Of a stretch of 64,000 bases of DNA, positions 1-8,166 are shown one piece after another. This DNA is from UBA6107 sp034430175 (lineage in GTDB: Bacteria > Chloroflexota > Anaerolineae > Anaerolineales > Anaerolineaceae), in assembly GCA_034430175.1 (NCBI GenBank), contig DAOUFI010000004.1, forward strand, positions 139,198 through 203,197. Reading direction: 5' to 3'. Position numbers and translations under genes: made by a program. The first letter of the stretch is position 1. The number at the start of each line of letters is the position of its first letter. Below the pieces are notes generated by a model. The model saw only the letters and a program-made list of their open reading frames with translations. It had not been told where the DNA came from and searched no databases.

Positions 1-1
1 C

Positions 2-427
2 GAGCCGGTTTCCGCGTTGGACGTCTCTATCCAGTCGCAGGTGCTCAACATCCTCAAAGATCTGCAGAGCGAGTTTGGTTTGACCTACCTGTTCATCGCG
101 CACAACCTGGGCGTGGTGGAGCATATCTCCGACCGTGTGGGTGTGATGTACCTGGGCAAGATGGTGGAGTTGGCGAACCGTGACGAGTTGTTCCGCAACC
201 CGCTGCACCCCTACACCAAAGCGCTCATGTCTGCCATTCCCATCCCAGACCCCACCCTAAAGCGCGAACGCACCATCCTCAAGGGCGATGTACCCAGCCC
301 GCTCAATCCCCCTAAGGGTTGCCGCTTCCATCCGCGCTGCCCGATCGCGGTGGCGCAATGTTCTGAAGAAGAACCGAAATTCCTCGAGAAAGGCAAAGAC
401 CATTCTGTAGCCTGTTGGCTTGCTTGA
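2..427 (+). CDS. Peptide ABC transporter ATP-binding protein, C-terminal part (DppF/OppF-like)
   Basis: The frame is open from base 2, so the gene starts outside the window. What remains is the end of an ABC ATPase: the Walker B acidic end and D-loop (EPVSALD, first residues), the switch histidine (IAHNLG), and the oligopeptide-transporter C-terminal extension with HPYTKALMSAIP and the cysteine-containing CRFHPRCP segment typical of DppD/DppF/OppD/OppF. Such subunits hydrolyse ATP on the cytoplasmic face to drive peptide import. It is followed 130 bases downstream by the binding protein and two permeases on the same strand, so it belongs to that operon. DppF versus DppD cannot be settled from the fragment; the DPTLKRER and LKGDVPSP segments favour the F type. 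Confidence 0.93.
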   Translation, partial: EPVSALDVSIQSQVLNILKDLQSEFGLTYLFIAHNLGVVEHISDRVGVMYLGKMVELANRDELFRNPLHPYTKALMSAIPIPDPTLKRERTILKGDVPSPLNPPKGCRFHPRCPIAVAQCSEEEPKFLEKGKDHSVACWLA

Positions 428-557
428 TTGTCAAGCCTATTTTGATAAAGAATCTGAGTCCAATAAAGGAGGTGGTATCGCGATCGATCTTATCGCATTG
501 TAGAGCCGGGAGATAAATGATCCCAGTTTTCGTTCAACTCAATAGGAGGAGTTAGAA

Positions 558-2279
558 ATGAAACGTCGAAATTTTGCAGTAGCATTTAGTTTTTTGGTCA
601 TTATGGCCATGCTTCTGGCTGCCTGCGGTAAAGCACCCGCCACCACCGCGCCCGCAGCAACCACTGAAGCACCCGCGACCGCCGCACCCACCGAAGCGGT
701 CATCACCGCCGACCCGAACTTCCAGCCCATGGTCGTTTCAGCCGAAAGCTGCGACTACGGTGGCGAGTTCAAGTCGATCGAAGCCGTCGATGAGTACACG
801 GTGAAATTCACCCTGTGCAACCCCGACCCGGCTTTCCCCTCGAAGGTCGCTTTCTCGGTTTTCGCTATTCAGGATAAGGATTACCTGGATGCCAACAGCG
901 GCGATTCAGTAAAGATGAGCGAAGCCCCGAATGGTACTGGCCCCTACAAAGTGGTCTCATGGAACCGCGGTGACAGCGTCGTCTACATCGCGAACGAAGA
1001 TTACTGGGGCACCAAAGCTTTGACCCAGAACCTCATCTTCCGTTGGTCCGAACAATCTGCTCAGCGTTTGCTTGAGCTCCAGGCTGGAACAGTCAATGGT
1101 ATCGACAATCCCGGTCCCGATGATATTCCCGCCATCAAGTCCGATTCCAACCTTAAGTTTGTTGAGCGCGCAGGCTTCAACATCTTCTACATTGGTTTCA
1201 ACAACACCATCGCGCCCTTCGATAACCTCGACGTCCGCAAGGGCATTGCCCTCGCCATCGATCGCCAGCGCATCGTGGATCAGTTCTATCCCGCTGGCTC
1301 GAGCGTAGCCAATAGCTTCGTCCCCGATTTTGTCCTCCCCGGTGCCAGCCCCGATGTCAAGTGGTACGACTATGATCCCGAAGCAGCCAAAGCTGAACTG
1401 GCCAAGGCTGGCTACGACGATGCCAACCCGCTTGAGATCACCCTTTCATTCCGTGTGGTCGACCGCGCTTACCTGCCCAGCCCCGATAAAGTGGCTCAGG
1501 AAATCCAGGCTCAGTTGGCTGAGGTCGGCGTCAAAGTCACCCTCAAGCAAATGGAATCAGCAGCCTTCATCGATGCCACCTCTGCCGGACAGGAAGGGTT
1601 CTACCTCTTGGGTTGGAACGCTGACTATCCTGATGCCACCAACTTCTACGATTATCACTTTGGCAATGATGCCAACAAACAGTTCGGCAATCTCTACCCC
1701 GATATGGTCGCAGAGATCGGAGCAGCCGCCAAACTGTCTGATTCTGCCGCCCGCCAGGCTCACTATGACACGATCAACCAGCTCTTGAAAGACTATGTCA
1801 TGATGATCCCGGTTGCCCACGGTGGTTCTGGTGTTGCCTACCAGGCGAATGTTGAAGGCGCCCACGCCAGCCCGCTCGGCAATGAACTCTTCAGCGTGAT
1901 GAGCAACGGTACCGATACCTTCGTCTGGATGCAGAACGGTGAACCTGCTTCATTGTGGTGCTCAGACGAGACCGATGGCGAGACCCTGCGCGCTTGCGAG
2001 CAGGTCTACGAATCTCTGTTGGCCTTCGAGGTTGGCGGAACTGTAGTTGTTCCTTCGCTGGCCGAGAGCTACACAGTCAATGCTGATCTGACCGAATACA
2101 CATTCACCCTGCGAAAGGGTGTCAAATTCCACAATGGCGCCATGCTTGATGCCAATGATGTCGTGGCTTCATTTGCCGCCCAGTGGGATGCAGCCAGCCC
2201 GAACCATGTTGGCCGCACCGGCACCTTCGAGTATTTCGGTGCCTTCTTTGGCGCGTTCCTCAACGCGCCTGCCCAGTAA
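558..2279 (+). CDS. Peptide ABC transporter substrate-binding lipoprotein (SBP_bac_5 type) with circularly permuted domain order
   Basis: A 573-residue exported lipoprotein: hydrophobic signal and lipobox LLAAC (Cys at about 23), then an Ala/Thr/Pro-rich linker to about 55. The body is a DppA/OppA-type binding protein, but segments are rearranged. Residues ~70-445 start with SIEAVDEYTVKFTL, which in DppA lies after the first ~130 residues, and run to the usual family C-terminus (VEGAHASPLGNE). Residues ~449-573 then carry what is normally the N-terminus: EPASLWCSDETDGETLRACE, PSLAESYTVN, TFTLRKGVKFHNG, DANDVVASF, ending FEYFGAFFGAFLN. It would bind peptides or similar ligands outside the membrane and deliver them to the two permeases downstream. 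A purine-rich ribosome site (544-549) precedes the ATG. No stop or frameshift interrupts the rearrangement. Confidence 0.93.
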   Translation: MKRRNFAVAFSFLVIMAMLLAACGKAPATTAPAATTEAPATAAPTEAVITADPNFQPMVVSAESCDYGGEFKSIEAVDEYTVKFTLCNPDPAFPSKVAFSVFAIQDKDYLDANSGDSVKMSEAPNGTGPYKVVSWNRGDSVVYIANEDYWGTKALTQNLIFRWSEQSAQRLLELQAGTVNGIDNPGPDDIPAIKSDSNLKFVERAGFNIFYIGFNNTIAPFDNLDVRKGIALAIDRQRIVDQFYPAGSSVANSFVPDFVLPGASPDVKWYDYDPEAAKAELAKAGYDDANPLEITLSFRVVDRAYLPSPDKVAQEIQAQLAEVGVKVTLKQMESAAFIDATSAGQEGFYLLGWNADYPDATNFYDYHFGNDANKQFGNLYPDMVAEIGAAAKLSDSAARQAHYDTINQLLKDYVMMIPVAHGGSGVAYQANVEGAHASPLGNELFSVMSNGTDTFVWMQNGEPASLWCSDETDGETLRACEQVYESLLAFEVGGTVVVPSLAESYTVNADLTEYTFTLRKGVKFHNGAMLDANDVVASFAAQWDAASPNHVGRTGTFEYFGAFFGAFLNAPAQ

Positions 2280-2297
2280 TTCGCGCTTAGATTTTCC

Positions 2298-2325
2298 GGG
2301 TGGGGTTGGGCAACCGACCCCACCC
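2298..2325 (+). other. Intercistronic hairpin between binding-protein and permease genes
   Basis: GGGTGGGGT (2298-2306) pairs with ACCCCACCC (2317-2325). No T-run follows, so it is unlikely to stop transcription fully. Such hairpins after binding-protein genes often protect the 5' message and let the binding protein be made in excess. That role is inferred. Confidence 0.5.
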
Positions 2326-2352
2326 ACAACCTCTGTAAAAGAAAGTAATGCC

Positions 2353-3429
2353 ATGTCACAATTTCTCGGCCGCCGCTTGCTTTTGCTCCTTCCCGTGATG
2401 ATCGGGGTGATTCTGATCACATTTATCATCGTGCGCCTGATCCCCGGCGACCCGTGTGTTACCATGTTGGGTGAACGCGCCACGCCTGCCAAGTGCGAGG
2501 CATTTCTCGACCGCTACGGGTTGAACGACAATATCTTCGTCCAATTTGGCCGCTACCTCTTGAATATCGGTAAGGGTGATTTTGGCACATCCATCAAGTG
2601 GTCGCGCCCTGTGGTTGATATCATCGCTGAACGATTACCAATGACGCTGGAACTGACTTTACTTGCCATGCTGTTTTCTACTGTGGTAGGCATTCTGCTC
2701 GGTGTGGTTTCAGCGCTGAAACGTAACACGGTCATCGACACTATTACGATGATCATCGCCAACATAGGTATTTCCATGCCTGTATTTTGGCTGGGCCTAT
2801 TGCTGGCCTATGTGTTTGCTTTGTTATTAAAAGGAACACCTTTTGTCCTTCCCCCGTCGGGTCGATTCTCCGCTGGAATGGCGTTGCAGAACCTGGCGAA
2901 ATTTTGGGGGATGACCAACGTGACCGGGTTTAAAAAATTTATCATTGATCTAATGTCGAACACGGTCTTTATCAATTGCATATTCACGGGTAACTGGAAG
3001 ATCTTTTGGGATTCGCTCAAGCATCTCATCCTCCCCGCCGTGGCGGTGGGGACAATTCCGATGGCGATCATTGCCCGTATGACACGTTCCAGCTTGCTCG
3101 AGGTCCTTGGCCTCGATTACATCCGCACCGCGCGTGCTAAAGGTCTCATCGAACCAAAGGTGATCTCTAAACATGCCATGCGCAACGCGCTTATCCCCAT
3201 TGTCACCATCATTGGCATCGAAACGGGTGAGCTGTTATCGGGAGCGGTATTAACCGAGACGGTATTTTCCCTTCCTGGCATGGGTACTGCCATGGTTGGA
3301 GCCATCCTGGCTCGCGATTACCCGGTAGTGCAGGGGTTCGTGATGGTGATCGCTGTAATCTTTGTGCTCGTCAATTTACTCGTTGATCTTTCGTATGCGT
3401 ATCTCGACCCGCGCATACGTCTGGAATAG
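2353..3429 (+). CDS. Peptide ABC transporter permease, DppB/OppB type
   Basis: A 358-residue inner-membrane permease. The start at MSQFLGRR is chosen because the family N-terminus (RRLLLLLPVMIGVILITFIIVRLIPGDP region) begins there; the longer open frame upstream overlaps the binding-protein gene in another frame and is not protein-like. An N-terminal membrane helix and periplasmic loop are followed by the BPD_transp_1 domain with the EAA-type coupling segment (DYIRTARAKGL, then HAMRNALIPIVT) that contacts the ATPase. It lies 73 bases after the binding protein and 11 bases before the second permease, consistent with one importer operon. The loop around residues 165-225 is longer than in E. coli DppB. 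Confidence 0.93.
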   Translation: MSQFLGRRLLLLLPVMIGVILITFIIVRLIPGDPCVTMLGERATPAKCEAFLDRYGLNDNIFVQFGRYLLNIGKGDFGTSIKWSRPVVDIIAERLPMTLELTLLAMLFSTVVGILLGVVSALKRNTVIDTITMIIANIGISMPVFWLGLLLAYVFALLLKGTPFVLPPSGRFSAGMALQNLAKFWGMTNVTGFKKFIIDLMSNTVFINCIFTGNWKIFWDSLKHLILPAVAVGTIPMAIIARMTRSSLLEVLGLDYIRTARAKGLIEPKVISKHAMRNALIPIVTIIGIETGELLSGAVLTETVFSLPGMGTAMVGAILARDYPVVQGFVMVIAVIFVLVNLLVDLSYAYLDPRIRLE

Positions 3430-3440
3430 GTGGTGCCGAT

Positions 3441-4370
3441 ATGGCCGATACACTCGCAGAAGTAACCGAAGAAGTAAAACAAAAGAGCCGAACTCCGTCG
3501 CAGGAGGTCATCCGCCACCTGTTCAAACACAGTTCCGGGCGGGCGGGGATCATCATTCTTTCGATCCTCATCCTTATCGCAATTTTCGCGCCCTGGATCG
3601 CCCCCTACGACCCGATCGCCATCCTGAGGGATGTTGACCGCCGCGATCCGCCATGCATCCACATTTTGGGATGCCCTGCTGATCAACCGGAGCACATTTT
3701 CGGCATTGATGGCAACAGCCGCGATCTGTATTCACGTATTATCTACGGCAGCCGTCTGTCATTACAGGTGGGTATTATCACGATGGGGTTTGCTATCCTC
3801 ATCGGCACAATCATTGGAGCCGTAGCTGGTTTCGCGGGAGGCGCGATTGACAATATTCTCATGCGCCTCATGGATGTGCTGATGGCGTTCCCCAGCCTGC
3901 TGCTCGCCATCGCTATCGTCTCAGTATTGGGTATTGGACTCATCAATGCCATGCTGGCTATCGGTATTGTGTCGATTCCACGTTTTGCCAGGCTGGTGCG
4001 GTCCACCGTGCTTTCGGTGAAGGAGTTGGAATACGTACAGGCGTCGCGCGCCTTGGGTGGTTCGCCCATGCACATCCTCTTCCAGCGCATCCTGCCCAAC
4101 GCCATCACTCCGCTCATCGTCCAGGGCACGTTGGGTATCGCTACCGCCATTCTCGATGCTGCCGCGCTGTCCTTCCTGGGCTTGGGAGCCGAGAAGCCGC
4201 GCCCCGAATGGGGTCTGATGATGGGCGAGGAAAAGAACAGCATCTTCTCAGCGCCGCATCTGGTGATTTTCCCGGGTCTGGCCATCATGCTCACCGTGCT
4301 CGGATTCAACCTGCTCGGTGACGGCCTGCGCGATTCGATGGATCCGAGGTTGACGCGGTCGGGCAAATAG
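3441..4370 (+). CDS. Peptide ABC transporter permease, DppC/OppC type
   Basis: A 309-residue second permease of the importer. It has an OppC_N-like start (SGRAGIIILSILILIAIFAPWIAPYDP), a periplasmic stretch with HIFGIDGNSRDLYSRIIYGSR typical of DppC, and the BPD_transp_1 core with the EAA loop (YVQASRALGGS, FQRILPNAITPLIV). The GLGAEKPRPEWG segment before the last helices is a strong DppC/OppC mark. It starts 11 bases after the first permease and is followed by a good intrinsic terminator, so the operon ends here. Confidence 0.94.
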   Translation: MADTLAEVTEEVKQKSRTPSQEVIRHLFKHSSGRAGIIILSILILIAIFAPWIAPYDPIAILRDVDRRDPPCIHILGCPADQPEHIFGIDGNSRDLYSRIIYGSRLSLQVGIITMGFAILIGTIIGAVAGFAGGAIDNILMRLMDVLMAFPSLLLAIAIVSVLGIGLINAMLAIGIVSIPRFARLVRSTVLSVKELEYVQASRALGGSPMHILFQRILPNAITPLIVQGTLGIATAILDAAALSFLGLGAEKPRPEWGLMMGEEKNSIFSAPHLVIFPGLAIMLTVLGFNLLGDGLRDSMDPRLTRSGK

Positions 4371-4398
4371 CCAATGATACCAAGCAGGAGGTCCAAAT

Positions 4399-4434
4399 GG
4401 AGCGCAGATCATTTCACCTGCGCTCCGTTTATTT
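4399..4434 (+). terminator. Intrinsic terminator after peptide importer operon
   Basis: Stem GGAGCGCAG (4399-4407) and CTGCGCTCC (4418-4426) with a 10-base loop, then GTTTATTTG. It sits 28 bases after the second permease stop. Confidence 0.8.
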
Positions 4435-4526
4435 GTAGAATCGTGGAGATTTTTAGAACCGGTTGCTTACTTAGTTGTGAAATGCTACAATGTTTCTTGT
4501 TCAAACAAAACCGTAGAGAGGGACAT

Positions 4527-5345
4527 ATGAAACGAGTATTCAGTTTGGTGATCGTATTTTCTTTGATTATGCTCACGTTTGGCACAGTGAGCGCAAATTC
4601 TGGCCCCAAACCTGTGGTCACGCCAGTTACGGGTGATCAGAACTTTTCGGTCATATACCTGCCTATTGGCAAATTGCCCGGTTCAACCGGCGGCAATGAA
4701 GGCATGTATTATCCCGCAGGCTTTTCGAATGGCGAAAAGCAATTCGAGGGGATGGGGGTGGAAATTTCTGGGCTTACCTACGGATCGGCAAAAGCGTGTT
4801 TTCCGATCAAGGGAATTACCAAGGGCTGGGGTGGACAAGTGGGACAGTGGAACGGCAGCAAATGGGTGCTGCTTGCCACCAACATCACCACGCCGGACGA
4901 AAGTGATTACTCTTACGCCTGCGCCACCATTTATGGCGATGGCACATATGCGCTACTTTCATGGATTGCCGATATCTCACTCCTGCCTGGAAATGGCTCA
5001 ATGTCTTCGACCTGCGGTTTCGGGATCACCAACTTAGGGAACATTATGTCAGACATGGTTTGGGACGGCGACAACTTCACCGCGACACTGATTGGAATAG
5101 GATTTCAATCAACCGGTGACCTTGCTGGGATGCCGGTTACCGTCACCTTCCTTTCAGCCAAACCTGCCGGGAGTTATGGCGTGACCGGCACTGGCAGCGG
5201 CACGATCGGTAGAGAAGGTGGAGGGTACGTGGTATGGTTCGATAGTGGATTGCCCATGTTCAATATGACAGGCACTAACAGCAGCTATACCTATCGGATC
5301 GACTTTGGCGATTGCTACATCAATTACACCGTGATTCCTGACTAG
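4527..5345 (+). CDS. Secreted protein of unknown function
   Basis: A 272-residue protein with a clear Sec signal peptide (MKRVFSLVIVFSLIMLTFGTVSA, cleavage near residue 23). The start is the ATG with GAGAGGG just upstream; the open frame begins earlier but the signal peptide fixes the start. The mature part is Gly-, Ser- and aromatic-rich and probably all-beta, with four cysteines (KACF, YACA, SSTCGF, GDCY) that could form two disulfides outside the cell. Segments such as WGGQVGQWNGSKWVLL resemble generic extracellular beta domains, but I do not recognise a family. It is monocistronic, between two terminators. Confidence 0.8.
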   Translation: MKRVFSLVIVFSLIMLTFGTVSANSGPKPVVTPVTGDQNFSVIYLPIGKLPGSTGGNEGMYYPAGFSNGEKQFEGMGVEISGLTYGSAKACFPIKGITKGWGGQVGQWNGSKWVLLATNITTPDESDYSYACATIYGDGTYALLSWIADISLLPGNGSMSSTCGFGITNLGNIMSDMVWDGDNFTATLIGIGFQSTGDLAGMPVTVTFLSAKPAGSYGVTGTGSGTIGREGGGYVVWFDSGLPMFNMTGTNSSYTYRIDFGDCYINYTVIPD

Positions 5346-5369
5346 GCATCGTATCACTCATAAAAAGTG

Positions 5370-5400
5370 GCAGAGCGGATGTATTATCCGCTCTGCTTTT
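5370..5400 (+). terminator. Intrinsic terminator
   Basis: Perfect 11-bp stem GCAGAGCGGAT (5370-5380) and ATCCGCTCTGC (5386-5396), 5-base loop, then TTTT. It ends the secreted-protein transcript. Confidence 0.9.
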
Positions 5401-5447
5401 CTATGGGTCAAAGAATAAACGATGCGCTGGCTCTAATGAAAAATTGA

Positions 5448-5461
5448 TACAAACCTTTGTA
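5448..5461 (+). promoter_or_regulatory. Operator-like palindrome upstream of bacterioferritin
   Basis: TACAAA-CC-TTTGTA lies 30 bases before the bacterioferritin start and overlaps a possible -10 (TATACT, 5460-5465). The position suits an iron- or redox-responsive repressor. The binder is unknown. A strong ribosome site AAAGGAGG follows at 5477-5484. Confidence 0.35.
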
Positions 5462-5491
5462 TACTGAAGGAAATATAAAGGAGGTATCTCT

Positions 5492-5956
5492 ATGAAAGGA
5501 AACGACAAGGTAATCGATAAGCTCAATTTTCTTCTCGCAGATGAATTAACTGCCGTCTCGCAGTACATGGTCCATTCCGAGATGTGCGCCAACTGGGGTT
5601 ACGAGACGCTGGCCGGGAAGATCGAAAAAAGAGCCATCGAGGAGATGAAACATGCCGAGAAACATATTGCGCGTATCCTCTTCCTTGAGGGCCAGCCGAT
5701 CGTCAGCAAATTGAATGAGATGCACATCGGCGCGGAAGTCCCCGCGATGATGATGGACGATCACAATGCCGAGAAGGGCGCAATTTCCGCGTACAACGAG
5801 GCCATCAAACTTGCCGCCGACCTGGGCGATAATGGCACCCGCGAAATGCTCGAAGACATCCTCGCTGATGAAGAAGCGCATATCGATTGGATCGAGGCGC
5901 AACTTGACCAGATCGGGCAGATGGGCTTGCAGAATTATCTAACCGAACAGTTGTAA
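5492..5956 (+). CDS. bfr: Bacterioferritin
   Basis: 154 residues, the usual bacterioferritin length. All six ferroxidase ligands are visible at the E. coli numbering: E18, E51, H54, E94, E127 and H130. Met52, which supplies the haem ligand in Bfr dimers, is also present in EMKHAE. The ending MGLQNYL matches the family closely. It should assemble into a 24-subunit shell that oxidises Fe(II) and stores iron in the cytoplasm. It stands alone with a strong ribosome site. A second iron-related gene, a ferritin-like/VIT1 fusion, lies at about 40.3 kb. Confidence 0.96.
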   Translation: MKGNDKVIDKLNFLLADELTAVSQYMVHSEMCANWGYETLAGKIEKRAIEEMKHAEKHIARILFLEGQPIVSKLNEMHIGAEVPAMMMDDHNAEKGAISAYNEAIKLAADLGDNGTREMLEDILADEEAHIDWIEAQLDQIGQMGLQNYLTEQL

Positions 5957-5979
5957 GGCAATATTTCCGATTGTGGTTG

Positions 5980-5999
5980 GGGCACGGCACGCCGTGCCC
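5980..5999. repeat. REP-like palindrome, GGGCACGGC/GCCGTGCCC
   Basis: 9-bp arms (5980-5988 and 5991-5999) with a 2-base centre, just after bacterioferritin. It belongs to a family of GGGGCAC...GTGCCCC palindromes seen in several gaps of this window. Confidence 0.8.
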
Positions 6000-6006
6000 T
6001 ATCATT

Positions 6007-6570
6007 TTAATCCGTGAACAAACTGTTGGCGAAATTTACCAGATCATCGGTGTCGGATGGTTCCTTCGATGTAACACCTGGAACTTTTACACCCTTCGTT
6101 CGGGTACCAAAACTAAGGTTTCCGAGGTCTGTGAATTTACTGGATTGCGATTTCGCCAGGATCACCTGTTTTAATGCCAACCCCTGGGTGCGGGCTTCGA
6201 CGAATTTCTTTTCTGCATCAATCTGACCTTCCTTCGCTGTCTTTGCCTCTGTTTTGGCGGTTTCAGCGTCTTCTTTGGCAGATTCAGCAGCTTTGCGGTT
6301 GACCTCGCTGCCGAAGAAATAACCGGCGGCAGCAAACGCGATCGCTTCCAACCCGCTAAGCAAATACACCGAACGCGTCCATACCAACTCGTCCGCGTTT
6401 ACCAGGTTCCGCATCAGGAACAGGAAAACAAGATACAAAATGACAAGAACTGCTCCCAGGATGATCGATACCCAGTCTTTGAGAGTGCTCTTTCCCTGTT
6501 TTGGGGTCTCCGGTGTGGTCGGCTTAGTGTTAGCTTCTGGCTTTTTGTTCTTTTCTTCTGGTGTTGCCAT
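6007..6570 (-). CDS. Small membrane protein with coiled coil, unknown function
   Basis: 187 residues from the ATG at 6570, chosen because AGGAGGAATT lies directly upstream (6571-6580). Residues ~1-28 are charged, Lys/Pro/Thr-rich and probably cytoplasmic. Two membrane segments follow (SIILGAVLVILYLVFLFLM and LSGLEAIAFAAAGYFFG), then an Ala/Glu/Lys heptad-like stretch (~95-130) likely to be a coiled coil, and a soluble tail. I recognise no enzymatic motif. Such two-helix-plus-coil proteins are often structural or scaffold-like; that is only an analogy. It is monocistronic. Confidence 0.75.
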   Translation of the reverse strand: MATPEEKNKKPEANTKPTTPETPKQGKSTLKDWVSIILGAVLVILYLVFLFLMRNLVNADELVWTRSVYLLSGLEAIAFAAAGYFFGSEVNRKAAESAKEDAETAKTEAKTAKEGQIDAEKKFVEARTQGLALKQVILAKSQSSKFTDLGNLSFGTRTKGVKVPGVTSKEPSDTDDLVNFANSLFTD

Positions 6571-6621
6571 AATTCCTCCTGTTGAACGAATACTTTTCTG
6601 CCAGTGATTGCATGGCAGCAT

Positions 6622-6957
6622 TGATTAAGGGTTTCCTGTTATGCGGAAAACCTTAATGCCCGCTATTTGTTTGATCGTTCGCTTTGACCAATGCAGAAAT
6701 AAACACCCGTGCCGCGAACCCCCTGAAAAGCCAATTCCACTTGTCCATATCGACCCCTTGAAAACACGAACCAGTTGCCAATATCTAAATTATAACAATA
6801 TGGAATATTAAGACAAACAGGCCTGGGCAAAGCATGGCGTGCCCACACGGTCATCAACCGCGAAAAACGCTAAAATCGCGAAATTATTAATTTATCAATG
6901 TAGGGGCGACCGGCCGGTCGCCCCTACAGACCCTACAGATTGATCTTATGTAAATTA
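6622..6957. other. Intergenic region with palindromic repeats
   Basis: About 340 bases without a convincing gene. It holds the perfect 30-bp palindrome at 6899-6928 and a decayed copy of the GGGCAC-type element near 6822-6845 (GGGCAAAGCATGGCGTGCCC). The rest is AT-rich; part must hold the promoter of the leftward gene at 6570. Confidence 0.6.
6899..6928. repeat. Perfect 30-bp palindrome (REP-like)
   Basis: The left half is TGTAGGGGCGACCGG and the right half is its exact reverse complement. The core differs from the GGGGCACGG family but the TAGGGG...CCCCTA ends match. It lies just downstream of the leftward exporter operon end. Confidence 0.85.
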
Positions 6958-8157
6958 TTATTCATACTTGAATCTCGCGATGCCGATGGTAAAGAACAGA
7001 ACCGCGAACCCGAGCAGCACACCCGCGAAAGGCAGCACATCGACCAACCCGCCGTTGCGCAGCAGAATCTCGATCAGACCGTTCATGGCCCAGGTGGTAG
7101 GCAGCACCTTGACCGCTGTCTGCACCGCAGCGGGGAAGAGTTCCAGTGGATACCAGCAGCCGCCAAGCAACGCCATGGTCATGCCCAGCATAATACTCAA
7201 CCCGTTGGCTTGCCCCTCGGTTTTGACGAAGGTGCCCAGCATCGTGCCCATGGCGGAAGCCGCCAGCGTGGAAGCCACCAGCATGACGATTAACGCTGCT
7301 GGGGATTGCCCCCAGTTCACTTTCATCACCAACGCGCCGAATCCCACCAGCAGCGCCATCTGCAGCAGGGCGGTGAGTACCTGCGCCAGGATGGTGCCGA
7401 AAAGGAAGGTCGACCGTTCAGTGGGTGTGGTCATCAGACGCCGCAACGTGCCTGCATGTCGTTCGTAGGCGAATGTACCTGAAAGCCCAAGCAGGGGAAT
7501 GAACACCCAGGTGAGCATTTGGCCCGCGGACGAGTTAGCCCTGGGGTCGTAGAGAATTTCATCTTCGCTCGAGGTATCAAGGCTCCCCGTTACGGTAGAC
7601 AGGCGAGAGGGGGCTTCGTTGAGTCCGGTCTCAGCCTGCCGTAACGCCAGATCGTAATAAGCCTGCCGCTCCGCCTCTGAGGCAAAGGGCTTGACCTTCT
7701 CAGCTTCCGCCACACTTTTCTCGGCGATGTCTGAGATGCTGCTGACCTTTTGCAGCGCGCTCTGAACCGCTTGTTTGGCGATTAACGCGTCGGTGCTGCC
7801 CGGCTGTTGCATGAACTGGACAGTCTTCTCGGCTGTTTCAGCGGTGAAATTGGCCGGTAGGATGAGTACAGCATTATAACGGCGTGAATCGAACTTGGAT
7901 TGCGCTTGTTCCAGCGTCACAATTTGCACTTTCACTGACTCCGAGCGTTCCAGCTCTGTCAGCAATTGCGCCGAAAGTGTAGAGTTGGCCTGATCGACGA
8001 CCGGCAGCAAAATTCGATTGTCACTGTTGCTCGGACCGGTGGAGGCAGAGAGGATGAGGGTGAAGATCACCGGGAGGATGAAGAAGAACAACCACTCGGA
8101 GGGCGAGGCGAAACGGACTTTGATCTCTTTATAGATGATGGAAAGGATTTTGTTCAA
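6958..8157 (-). CDS. ABC-2 type transporter permease (NatB/YhaP-like)
   Basis: 399 residues. An N-terminal helix (WLFFFILPVIFTLILSA) is followed by a long extracytoplasmic region (~45-190), which includes a helical stretch with VSSISDIAEKSVAEAEKV, and then a cluster of five or six helices with GLSGTFAYERHAGTLRRLMTTP, the hallmark of ABC2_membrane_3 permeases. It is the last gene of a leftward exporter operon, starting 9 bases after the stop of a second permease. The pair presumably forms the membrane part of a drug, lipid or peptide exporter powered by the ATPase at 9431-10375. The substrate is unknown. Confidence 0.9.
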   Translation of the reverse strand: MNKILSIIYKEIKVRFASPSEWLFFFILPVIFTLILSASTGPSNSDNRILLPVVDQANSTLSAQLLTELERSESVKVQIVTLEQAQSKFDSRRYNAVLILPANFTAETAEKTVQFMQQPGSTDALIAKQAVQSALQKVSSISDIAEKSVAEAEKVKPFASEAERQAYYDLALRQAETGLNEAPSRLSTVTGSLDTSSEDEILYDPRANSSAGQMLTWVFIPLLGLSGTFAYERHAGTLRRLMTTPTERSTFLFGTILAQVLTALLQMALLVGFGALVMKVNWGQSPAALIVMLVASTLAASAMGTMLGTFVKTEGQANGLSIMLGMTMALLGGCWYPLELFPAAVQTAVKVLPTTWAMNGLIEILLRNGGLVDVLPFAGVLLGFAVLFFTIGIARFKYE

Positions 8158-8166
8158 TTTTCCGCC

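Noticed and set aside
1890..1910. Binding-protein order explained by two fused partial genes or a frameshift
   Set aside because: The frame is continuous, each family segment occurs exactly once, and the joined ends fit a single permuted domain rather than two incomplete ones.
2119..2352. N-terminal extension of the first permease
   Set aside because: The extra 78 codons overlap the binding-protein gene in a different frame and do not look like a permease start; ATG at 2353 fits the family.
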